The position numbers were made by a program, and so were the translations under genes. A DNA stretch of 42,530 nucleotides, taken from Metapseudomonas otitidis (GTDB taxonomy: Bacteria; Pseudomonadota; Gammaproteobacteria; Pseudomonadales; Pseudomonadaceae). The stretch spans positions 1 through 42,530 of the forward strand of contig NZ_FOJP01000030.1 in NCBI RefSeq assembly GCF_900111835.1. Direction: 5' to 3'. Below are positions 18,135 to 24,289 of the stretch, piece by piece; the first letter of the stretch is position 1; each line of letters starts with the position of its first letter. Below the pieces are notes generated by a model. It did not search any database, had not been told where the DNA came from, and was given only the letters and a program-made list of their open reading frames with translations.

Positions 18135-18150
18135 ATACCCCTTGGGGTAT
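18135..18150. promoter_or_regulatory. ATACCCC palindrome 2, operator of the cytochrome bd operon
   Basis: Perfect ATACCCC-TT-GGGGTAT, identical in its 16-base core to the site before the persulfide dioxygenase gene. On the minus strand it lies about 10-15 bases after a possible -10 (AAGAAT) that has TTGTGC 18 bases further up. It would sit at the transcription start of cydP-cydA-cydB-cydX-ybgE. It supports joint control of sulfide oxidation and a sulfide-tolerant oxidase. Confidence 0.72.
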
Positions 18151-18386
18151 GAATGGTCCCTATTCTTGATCCTGGCCATCTCCCTGCACAAGGTGTGGGT
18201 AATGCGGCTGGGTGTCGCAGTGCAAGCTTAGCCAGTTCTCGCGCATGTCAAGGTTGGCGAGGGCTGCAGCCGAGGTCGGGATGATCGCCGGCACGCCTGG
18301 CGTGTCGAGATGTCGCAGCCGTTCACGGACCGCGGAGACGCCGATGGGGTAGGCTGCGCCCCCATCCACCCCTGGCGTGACGGACC

Positions 18387-18683
18387 ATGCGAACCCTCAT
18401 CACCGCACTCACCTGCCTGGCCCTGAGCGGCTGCGGCACCTTGCTCGGCCGCGCCGACGACCACACCCCGAGCGGGCTGATCGGCCACGACTACTACAAG
18501 GGCGTGAAGGCCGACGTCATGCTGCTCAGCTTCGACCTCTACCCCGGCTACGGCGGCTATGCCTCGCTGTTCTGCTGGCTCAGCGTGGTCTGCCCGGTGG
18601 CCACCGTCGTCTCCATGCCGGTGGACGCCACCGTGGACACCGTGCTGCTGCCCTGGGACGCCTACTCGGCCTCGCACTTCTAG
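18387..18683 (+). CDS. YceK/YidQ-family outer-membrane lipoprotein
   Basis: 98 residues. Lipoprotein signal MRTLITALTCLALSGCGTLL has lipobox LSGC with Cys16. The mature part follows the YceK/YidQ (DUF1375) pattern: GHDYYKGVKADVMLL, DLYPGYGGYASLFCWLSVVC and PVDATVDTVLLPWDAY. The family has no established function. It is monocistronic between the divergent cyd promoter region (236 bases) and the methyltransferase gene (123 bases away). Confidence 0.8.
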   Translation: MRTLITALTCLALSGCGTLLGRADDHTPSGLIGHDYYKGVKADVMLLSFDLYPGYGGYASLFCWLSVVCPVATVVSMPVDATVDTVLLPWDAYSASHF

Positions 18684-18806
18684 CCTTACAGCGCGCACGC
18701 CATCGGTCGGCGGCTTAATCCGACAGTACCCACCGTCGCCGGTATCTGGACGGAGGCGCCCCCGAGGCGCAGCATCGACGGCCTTCACGGACGACAGGAA
18801 GACCCC

Positions 18807-19631
18807 ATGAACGGATACCTGGACCTCAATCGCGCCAACTGGGATGACCGCGCGCCCCTGCACGCCGCCTCGGCGGACTACCAGGTGGAGCGCTTCGTCA
18901 GAGACCCCGGCCACCTCTCCGACGTGGTGCGCTTCGACCAGCCGCGCCTCGGCGACATCGTCGGCCTGCGCGGCGTGCACCTGCAGTGCCACATCGGCAC
19001 CGACACCCTTTCCCTGGCGCGCCTTGGCGCCCGCATGACCGGCCTCGACTTCTCCCCCGCGTCCCTCGAGCAGGCCCGCGAACTGGCGCGGCGCTGCGAC
19101 GCCCCGCTGGAGTTCGTCGAGGCCGAGGTCTGTGCCGCCGACCAGGCGCTGCCGCGCGCCAGCTTCGACTTCGTCTACACCGGCATCGGCGCCCTCTGCT
19201 GGCTGCCCAGCATCCGCGACTGGGCGCGTACCGTTGCGGCCCTGCTCAAGCCCGGCGGCTGGCTGTTCATCCGCGACGGGCACCCCATGTTATGGACCGT
19301 GAACGAGGAGCGTACCGACGGCCTGGTGATCGAATACCCCTACTTCGAACGGCCCGAACCGATGATCTGGGACGACGCCAGCAGCTACGTCGAAACCGAC
19401 CGCCCCCTCACCGCCACCCGTACCCACGAGTGGAACCACGGCCTCGGCGAGATCATCACCGCGCTGCTGGAGAACGGCATGACCCTCACCGGGCTGGAAG
19501 AACACCGCAGCCTGCCCTGGGAGGCCCTGCCCGGGCGCATGCACCGCGTCAGCGGCGGCGAATGGCGCCTCAGCGAAGCCCCCGACCGCCTGCCCCTCAG
19601 CTACACCCTTCAGGCCGTCAAGCGCGGCTGA
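18807..19631 (+). CDS. Class I SAM-dependent methyltransferase
   Basis: 274 residues. Motif I-like strand-loop LRGVHLQCHIGTDTLSLARL is followed by GARMTGLDFSPASLEQAREL, where Asp binds the adenosyl ribose. Then come AEVCAADQALPRASFDFVYT and LLKPGGWLFIRDGHPML. The HIG replacing the usual GxGxG is typical of one branch of Methyltransf_25/11 proteins. The C-terminal ~90 residues (EYPYFERPEPMIWDDASSYV, EHRSLPWEALPGRMHRV) are conserved in this subgroup, but no substrate is known to me. ATG 18807 follows GACAGGAAGACCCC. It appears monocistronic. Confidence 0.82.
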   Translation: MNGYLDLNRANWDDRAPLHAASADYQVERFVRDPGHLSDVVRFDQPRLGDIVGLRGVHLQCHIGTDTLSLARLGARMTGLDFSPASLEQARELARRCDAPLEFVEAEVCAADQALPRASFDFVYTGIGALCWLPSIRDWARTVAALLKPGGWLFIRDGHPMLWTVNEERTDGLVIEYPYFERPEPMIWDDASSYVETDRPLTATRTHEWNHGLGEIITALLENGMTLTGLEEHRSLPWEALPGRMHRVSGGEWRLSEAPDRLPLSYTLQAVKRG

Positions 19632-19729
19632 ACCTGCCTCGGGAGCCCTCCGGGGCTCCGCCTTTCTCCTTGACCGTTCATCCGCTGCGGCGAAATGGCC
19701 GCTTGCCGGCACGTTTGCGCTGTAGCTAA

Positions 19730-19745
19730 ATACCCCTGTGGGTAT
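19730..19745. promoter_or_regulatory. ATACCCC palindrome 3, operator of the YeeE/YedE operon
   Basis: ATACCCC-TG-TGGGTAT, one mismatch from the perfect palindromes at 12558-12572 and 18135-18150. It overlaps a probable -10 (TAAATA at 19727-19732) with TTGCCG about 18 bases upstream. The first gene starts 47 bases downstream. Confidence 0.65.
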
Positions 19746-19791
19746 ATTGGCGGGCGGAAACGCCGCGCCCGATGGTCAACGAGGAGACCCC

Positions 19792-20226
19792 ATGCACATC
19801 GACTGGATGGCCTTCACCCCCGGCTCCGCCTTGGCCGGTGGCGTGCTGATCGGCCTGGCGGCGGGCGCCTTCGCCGCCTTCAACGGGCGCATCGCCGGCA
19901 TCAGCGGCCTGCTGGGCGCGCTGTTGCAACCGGGCAGCGAAGGGCGGGGCGAGAAGGTCCTGTTCCTCCTCGGCCTGCTGCTCGCCCCGCTGCTCTGGGG
20001 GCTGCTGGGCCACTGGCCGCAACCGCAATTCCACACCGGCGCCCTCGGCCTTGTGGCGGCCGGCCTGCTGGTGGGGCTGGGCACCCGCTATGGCGCCGGC
20101 TGCACCAGCGGCCACGGCGTCTGCGGCCTGTCGCGGCTGTCACCGCGCTCGCTGGTGGCGGTGGCCTGCTTCATGGCCAGCGGCTTTGCCAGCGTCTTCG
20201 TCATCCGCCATCTGCTGGGGGCTTGA
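19792..20226 (+). CDS. YeeE/YedE-family membrane protein, PmpA-like half
   Basis: 144 residues from ATG 19792 (MHIDWMAFTPGSALAGGVLI), preceded by GAGGAG. A further-upstream GTG start would lie inside the palindrome and is rejected. It has four hydrophobic helices, with the conserved RIAGISGLLG segment and a GTRYGAGCTSGHGVCGLSRL motif whose cysteines are characteristic of YeeE/YedE/TsuA sulfur-compound channels. In TsuA-type proteins the equivalent cysteines relay thiosulfate sulfur; here that is inference. The stop and the next ATG are 1 base apart, so the two halves are probably made together and form one channel. Confidence 0.85.
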   Translation: MHIDWMAFTPGSALAGGVLIGLAAGAFAAFNGRIAGISGLLGALLQPGSEGRGEKVLFLLGLLLAPLLWGLLGHWPQPQFHTGALGLVAAGLLVGLGTRYGAGCTSGHGVCGLSRLSPRSLVAVACFMASGFASVFVIRHLLGA

Positions 20227-20227
20227 G

Positions 20228-20647
20228 ATGAGCCGACTGAGCGCATTCCTCGCCGGCCTGGTGTTCGGCCTCGGCCTGCTGCTGGCCGGCATGGCCGACC
20301 CGACCAAGGTCCTCGGCTTCCTCGACCTGGCCGGCGCCTGGGACCCGTCCCTGGCCCTGGTGATGGCCGGCGCCATCGGCGCCGCCCTGCTGCCCATGGC
20401 CTGGGCCCGGCGCCACGACCGCTCGCTGCTGGGCGAACCCATGCGCCTGCCCGAGCGCCGCAACCTCGACCGCCGCCTGATCGGTGGCAGCCTGCTGTTC
20501 GGCATCGGCTGGGGCATCGCCGGCATCTGCCCCGGCCCGGCGGTGGCGCTGCTGCTGACCGGCCACTGGCAGGTGCTGCTGTTCGTTGCTGCCATGCTCG
20601 CCGGCATGGCGCTGTTCACCGTGCTGGATCGCCCGCGCGGCCACTGA
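20228..20647 (+). CDS. YeeE/YedE-family membrane protein, PmpB-like half (DUF6691)
   Basis: 139 residues, starting MSRLSAFLAGLVFGLGLLLA and including GMADPTKVLGFLDLAGAWDP, the signature of DUF6691/PmpB. The second half, GGSLLFGIGWGIAGICPGPA, contains the cysteine motif repeated from the partner protein. It has about four membrane helices. Such pairs are often encoded with rhodaneses, persulfide dioxygenases or CsoR-like repressors and are thought to move thiosulfate or persulfide-type sulfur. It is followed by the DUF2892 gene after 12 bases. Confidence 0.85.
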   Translation: MSRLSAFLAGLVFGLGLLLAGMADPTKVLGFLDLAGAWDPSLALVMAGAIGAALLPMAWARRHDRSLLGEPMRLPERRNLDRRLIGGSLLFGIGWGIAGICPGPAVALLLTGHWQVLLFVAAMLAGMALFTVLDRPRGH

Positions 20648-20659
20648 AGGAGACCCGCC

Positions 20660-20848
20660 ATGACTGCCAACGTTGGAACCCTCGACCGCACCCTGCGCCT
20701 CATCGTCGGCCTGCTGCTGATCGCCCTCGCGGTGTTCGGCGTGATCGGCGCCTGGGGGTATATCGGCATCGTCCCGCTGCTCACCGGGCTGTTCCGTTTC
20801 TGCCCGGCCTACCCGCTGCTGGGCATCAACACCTGCACGCGCCGCTGA
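20660..20848 (+). CDS. DUF2892 (YgaP-type) small membrane protein
   Basis: 62 residues. NVGTLDRTLRLIVGLLLIAL and GYIGIVPLLTGLFRFCPAYP form the two-helix DUF2892 domain. This domain is fused to a rhodanese in E. coli YgaP and occurs alone in many sulfur-handling operons. It keeps the FCPAYPLLGINTC pattern with two cysteines. AAGGAG lies 8 bases before the ATG. Operon position implies a role with the YeeE/YedE pair, probably as a membrane sulfur-relay partner. Confidence 0.85.
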   Translation: MTANVGTLDRTLRLIVGLLLIALAVFGVIGAWGYIGIVPLLTGLFRFCPAYPLLGINTCTRR

Positions 20849-20912
20849 GCGGTTGCGTCCTTTCACCACCGCCGCGAAGGATCGCCGTTGCGACGCGGCC
20901 AAGGAGTTCGTC

Positions 20913-21467
20913 ATGCGTTACCCCCTGCTCGCCGCCTGCCTGGGGCTGTGTGTCAGCGCCCAGGCCGAGAGCCTCGACGCCCGCATTGCCGAAGGCGCCG
21001 CGCTGATCCCGGCCTTCCAGAAGCACCTGCTGGAGACCGTCCAGGGCGCCATGCGCCAGGGCGGCCCGGCCCAGGCCGTGGCGGCCTGCCAGACCCTCGC
21101 CCCCGGCATCGCCGAGGCCCACGGGCAGGATGGCTGGCGCGTCGGGCGCACCGCCCTCAAGGTGCGCAACCCGGCCAACGCCCCGGATACCTGGGAGCGC
21201 CAGGTGCTGGAGGACTTCGCCCGCCGCGCCCAGGCCGGCGAACCCCTGGCCGGCATGCAGCGCGCCGAGGTGGTCGACGGCGAAGTGCGGGTGATGAAAC
21301 CCATCGCCACCGGCGCGCCGTGCCTCGCCTGCCACGGCACCCAGGTCGAGCCGCAGCTCGCCCGCCTGATCCGCGAGCGCTACCCCGACGACCAGGCCAC
21401 CGGCTTCCGCGAAGGCGAACTGCGCGGCGCCTTCACCCTGCGCCGCCCCGTCGACGACCAAGGCTGA
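20913..21467 (+). CDS. DUF3365 (Tll0287-like) periplasmic c-type haem protein
   Basis: 184 residues from ATG 20913, with AAGGAG 8 bases upstream. Signal peptide MRYPLLAACLGLCVSAQA is cleaved before ESLDARI. The body matches DUF3365, with AVAACQTLAPGIAEAHGQDG, WRVGRTALKVRNPANAPDTW and a single CLACH haem-attachment motif at Cys137-Cys140-His141, followed by FREGELRGAFTL. Relatives act as haem sensor domains or small cytochromes. It is the last gene after the YeeE/YedE/DUF2892 group (64-base gap), so it could report or handle redox/sulfur state in the periplasm. That role is inference. Confidence 0.8.
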   Translation: MRYPLLAACLGLCVSAQAESLDARIAEGAALIPAFQKHLLETVQGAMRQGGPAQAVAACQTLAPGIAEAHGQDGWRVGRTALKVRNPANAPDTWERQVLEDFARRAQAGEPLAGMQRAEVVDGEVRVMKPIATGAPCLACHGTQVEPQLARLIRERYPDDQATGFREGELRGAFTLRRPVDDQG

Positions 21468-21491
21468 TCCGCCCGCTCCGTGCCCCGCCCC

Positions 21492-21570
21492 GATGGGCTT
21501 CGCACAGCTCAACCCATCCTACGGCCGCTCCGTGCCCCCGTAGGATGCGGTGAGCTACGCGAACCGCATC
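21492..21570. repeat. Two inverted copies of a ~32-bp palindromic dispersed repeat
   Basis: Copy A (21492-21523): GATGGG stem, TTCGCACAGCTCAA loop, CCCATC and CTACG. Copy B (21539-21570), in opposite orientation: CGTAG, GATGCGG stem, loop, CCGCATC. Both read GATGSGSTTCG..AGCTCA..CATCCTACG in the same sense. A third diverged copy lies at 42181-42210. These are small mobile palindromes of the kind common in Pseudomonas intergenic DNA, and may stop transcription after the DUF3365 gene. Confidence 0.7.
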
Positions 21571-21612
21571 AAGCACGCCCCGCGCCGCCGCTCCCAACCC
21601 CGCGCCGTTGCC

Positions 21613-21734
21613 GAGTTTTTTCATGGGCAGCGAGCATATTTTTAATAATTTTCCTGGCCTGGAAGCTGGCGCACCATCTGCCCGACCCGAACGAAAGCCA
21701 GACCGCACAGACGGTCGAGCCGGGGTGCAGCGTG
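21613..21734 (+). promoter_or_regulatory. Duplicated promoter module, copy 1 (monooxygenase operon)
   Basis: Matches 36393-36515 at about 103 of 122 positions by hand alignment. It comprises an invariant AT-rich block (CGAGCATATTTTTAATAATT and the next 6 bases, 21631-21656), a 9-base variable spacer and a -24/-12-like element. That element is TGGC (21667-21670) ... CTGC (21678-21681), with GG and GC 12 bases apart as in sigma-54 promoters. A hairpin GACCG-N6-CGGTC (21701-21716) and a GGGGTGCAGCGTG end follow. The first gene starts 136 bases downstream. Confidence 0.65.
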
Positions 21735-21818
21735 CGTGATTCCAGCCTCCAACGGCCTCGTGCCCGCCTGCCCGGTTCATCCCTCTGCGCCTTGTCCGTC
21801 GTTCTCCGCCGGCCCTGA
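21732..21818 (+). other. Possible 28-residue leader peptide frame
   Basis: GTG 21732 is the same codon that starts the aldehyde dehydrogenase gene in the second copy of the promoter module, with the same purine-rich sequence 5-9 bases before it. Here the frame runs 28 codons to TGA and encodes an Arg-rich peptide (10 or so basic residues), 51 bases before the monooxygenase start. It could be a leader peptide or merely the leftover start of the copied module. There is no coding-bias support. Confidence 0.2.
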
Positions 21819-21869
21819 GCGGCCTGCAATTCCAAGAGCCGAAAACCGCCCAGCAGAAGGACACCGACC

Positions 21870-23144
21870 ATGACCGTTGGACAGACTGAAATCGATACCC
21901 TGATCGTCGGCGCGGGCCAGGCCGGCATCGCCATGAGCGAGCACCTGACCCGGCTCGGCGTGCCCCACCTGGTGCTGGAGCGCGACCGCATCGCCGAACG
22001 CTGGCGCTCCCAGCGCTGGGATTCCCTGGTGGCCAACGGCCCGGTCTGGCACGACCGCTTCCCCGGTATGGAATTCGAGGGCATGTCCCCCGACGCCTTC
22101 GCTTCCAAGGAGCAGGTGGCGGACTACTTCGAAGCCTACGTGCAGCGCTTCGAAGTGCCGGTGCGCACCGGCGTCGAAGTCACCCGCGTGGTGCGCAACG
22201 TCGGCCAGCCGGGGTTCCGCGTGGAGACCTCCGACGGCGTGATCCAGGCCCGTCATGTGGTCGCCGCCACCGGGCCCTTCCAGCGCCCGGTGATCCCCGC
22301 CATCGCCCCGCGCAGCGAGACCCTGGTGCAGCTGCATTCCGCCGACTACCGCAACCCCGGCCAACTGCCCGCAGGCGCCGTGCTGGTGGTGGGTGCCGGC
22401 TCCTCCGGCGTGCAGATCGCCGATGAACTGCAACGCGCCGGCAAGCAGGTCTACCTCTCCGTCGGTGCCCACGACCGCCCGCCGCGCAGCTACCGCGGAC
22501 GCGATTTCTGCTGGTGGCTGGGGGTGCTCGGCGAGTGGGACCAGCAGGCCATGAAGCCCGGCCGCGAGCACGTCACCATCGCCGTCAGCGGCGCCCGTGG
22601 CGGCCACACCGTGGACTTCCGCGCCCTCGCCGAACAGGGCATCACCCTGGTGGGGCTGACCCAGGCCTTCGACGGCGGCACCGTCCGCTTCGCCAACGAC
22701 CTGGCCGACAACCTCGCCCGGGGTGACGAGAACTACCTGTCCCTGCTGGACGCTGCCGATGCCTACATCGAGCGCAACGGCCTGGACCTGCCGGCCGAGC
22801 CCGAAGCCCGCCGCATGCGCCCCGACCCGGCCTGCGTGCGCGAGCCGATCCTCGAACTGGACCTGGCCGCCGCCGGCATCGGCGCCATCATCTGGGCCAC
22901 CGGCTTCGCCACCGACTACAGCTGGCTGCAGGTGGACGCCTTCGACGCCCAGGGCAAGCCCCGCCACCAGCGCGGCGTGTCCAGCGAACCGGGGGTCTAC
23001 TTCCTCGGCCTGCCGTGGCTGTCGCGCCGGGGCTCCTCGTTCATCTGGGGCGTCTGGCACGACGCCAAGCACGTGGCCGACCAGATCGCCACCCAGCGCA
23101 AGTACCTCGCCTACCACGACGCCGCCCAGCGCCGTCAGGGCTGA
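21870..23144 (+). CDS. FAD/NAD(P)H-dependent flavin monooxygenase (FMO-like)
   Basis: 424 residues. The first Rossmann motif (VGAGQAG, residues 13-19) binds FAD and the second (VVGAGSSG, 173-180) binds NADPH. Between them LVQLHSADYRNPGQL resembles the FMO identifying sequence, and a later IIWATGFATDYSWL is the ATG motif typical of FMO/BVMO-like enzymes. The family N- or S-oxygenates soft nucleophiles or oxidises amines; the substrate here is unknown. It is the first gene of a four-gene plus-strand operon with RidA, DUF1028 and M20 deacylase. It lies downstream of the shared promoter module and converges on a nucleoside-type ABC importer. AGAAGGACACC precedes the ATG. Confidence 0.87.
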   Translation: MTVGQTEIDTLIVGAGQAGIAMSEHLTRLGVPHLVLERDRIAERWRSQRWDSLVANGPVWHDRFPGMEFEGMSPDAFASKEQVADYFEAYVQRFEVPVRTGVEVTRVVRNVGQPGFRVETSDGVIQARHVVAATGPFQRPVIPAIAPRSETLVQLHSADYRNPGQLPAGAVLVVGAGSSGVQIADELQRAGKQVYLSVGAHDRPPRSYRGRDFCWWLGVLGEWDQQAMKPGREHVTIAVSGARGGHTVDFRALAEQGITLVGLTQAFDGGTVRFANDLADNLARGDENYLSLLDAADAYIERNGLDLPAEPEARRMRPDPACVREPILELDLAAAGIGAIIWATGFATDYSWLQVDAFDAQGKPRHQRGVSSEPGVYFLGLPWLSRRGSSFIWGVWHDAKHVADQIATQRKYLAYHDAAQRRQG

Positions 23145-23173
23145 GCCTAGAACCCGACGCCAAGGACACCGCC

Positions 23174-23602
23174 ATGCCGACCCATACCCGCATCCGCATG
23201 TTCAACACCCGCGACACCTACCCCAACCAGACCCTGGACAACGACCTCTGCCAAGCCGTGCGCGCCGGCAACACCGTCTACGTGCGCGGCCAGGTGGGCA
23301 CCGATTTCGACGGCAACCTGGTGGGCCTGGGCGACCCCCGGGCCCAGGCCGAGCAGGCCATGAAGAACGTCAAGCAACTGCTCGAAGAGGCCGGCAGCGA
23401 CCTCTCCCACATCGTCAAGACCACCACCTACCTGATCGACCCGCGTTATCGCGAGCCGGTCTACCAGGAGGTGGGCAAGTGGCTCAAGGGCGTGTTCCCC
23501 ATTTCCACCGGCCTGGTGGTCTCGGCCCTCGGCCAGCCCCAGTGGCTGATGGAGATCGACGTGATCGCCGTGATTCCCGATGACTGGCAGGCCACCCGCT
23601 AA
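23174..23602 (+). CDS. RidA-family (YjgF/UK114) protein
   Basis: 142 residues from ATG 23174 (MPTHTRIRMFNTRDTYPNQT), 29 bases after the monooxygenase stop. The core RidA fold is visible: AGNTVYVRGQVGTDFDGNLV, QAEQAMKNVKQLLEEAGSDL, IVKTTTYLIDPRYREPVYQE and a C-terminal IDVIAVIP. RidA enzymes hydrolyse reactive enamine/imine intermediates, and RutC of the pyrimidine Rut pathway belongs to the same superfamily. The canonical Arg that binds the substrate carboxylate (usually followed by ...E/xG) is not in its usual R(x)E context, so it may be one of the specialised subgroups. It probably deals with an imine made by the neighbouring monooxygenase. Confidence 0.88.
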   Translation: MPTHTRIRMFNTRDTYPNQTLDNDLCQAVRAGNTVYVRGQVGTDFDGNLVGLGDPRAQAEQAMKNVKQLLEEAGSDLSHIVKTTTYLIDPRYREPVYQEVGKWLKGVFPISTGLVVSALGQPQWLMEIDVIAVIPDDWQATR

Positions 23603-23611
23603 GGAGCTCCC

Positions 23612-24289
23612 ATGACCTTTTCCATCGTCGGCCGTTGCGCGGAAACCGGGCAGCTGGGCATCGCCATCAGTTCCTCCAGCATCGCCGTCGGCGCGCGCTG
23701 TCCCTGGGTGCGTGCCGGGGTGGGGGCGGTGGCCACTCAGAACGTCACCCTGCCGGCCCTGGGGCCGCAGATCCTCGACCTGCTGGACGCCCAGCACCTC
23801 ACGCCCCAGGCCGCCCTCGACCGGGCCCTGGGCGCCAACGGCTGGAGCCAGTACCGCCAGGTGACGGTCATCGACGGCCAGGGCCGCACCGCGCTGTTCA
23901 GCGGCAGCGAAGCCCTCGGCGTGCACAACGCCGTGGCCGGCGAGCAGTGCGTGGCCGCCGGCAACCTGCTGTCCGACCCGGCGGTGATCGACGCCATGGT
24001 GCGCGCCTTCGAAACCTCCGAAGGGCAACTGGCCGAGCGCCTGCTCAGCGCCATGCAGGCGGCCATGGCCGCCGGGGGCGAAGCCGGCCCGGTGCACTCG
24101 GCAGCGCTCAAGGTGATGGGCGACCTCACCTGGCCCATCGTCGACCTGCGGGTGGACTGGGCCGAGCACGACCCCATCGGCGTGCTCGCCGGGCTCTGGC
24201 AGGCCTATGCCCCGCAGCAGCAGGACTACATCACCCGCGCCCTGGACCCGACGGCGGCGCCCAGCTACGGAGTGCCCGGGGATGAGTGA
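23612..24289 (+). CDS. DUF1028 protein (predicted Ntn-type hydrolase)
   Basis: 225 residues, MTFSIVGRCAETGQLGIAIS. After Met-Thr the segment SIVGRCAETGQLGIAISSSS and ARCPWVRAGVGAVATQNVTL are the DUF1028 hallmarks. WPIVDLRVDWAEHDPIGVLAGLW closes the domain. DUF1028 is considered related to Ntn hydrolases (amidohydrolases activated by exposing an N-terminal nucleophile), but I know of no proven substrate. It frequently occurs beside RidA and M20 peptidase genes. AAGGAGCTCCC lies upstream of the ATG. Its last 8 bases overlap the deacylase gene. Confidence 0.85.
   Translation: MTFSIVGRCAETGQLGIAISSSSIAVGARCPWVRAGVGAVATQNVTLPALGPQILDLLDAQHLTPQAALDRALGANGWSQYRQVTVIDGQGRTALFSGSEALGVHNAVAGEQCVAAGNLLSDPAVIDAMVRAFETSEGQLAERLLSAMQAAMAAGGEAGPVHSAALKVMGDLTWPIVDLRVDWAEHDPIGVLAGLWQAYAPQQQDYITRALDPTAAPSYGVPGDE

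Noticed and set aside
18228..19283. 351-codon minus-strand frame over the YceK-like and methyltransferase genes
   Set aside because: It crosses two plus-strand genes with clear motifs and has no signal or domain of its own.
21613..21734. Known riboswitch upstream of the monooxygenase operon
   Set aside because: The hairpin and AT-rich block match none of the riboswitch consensus patterns I can recall. A promoter module explains the conserved -24/-12 spacing better.
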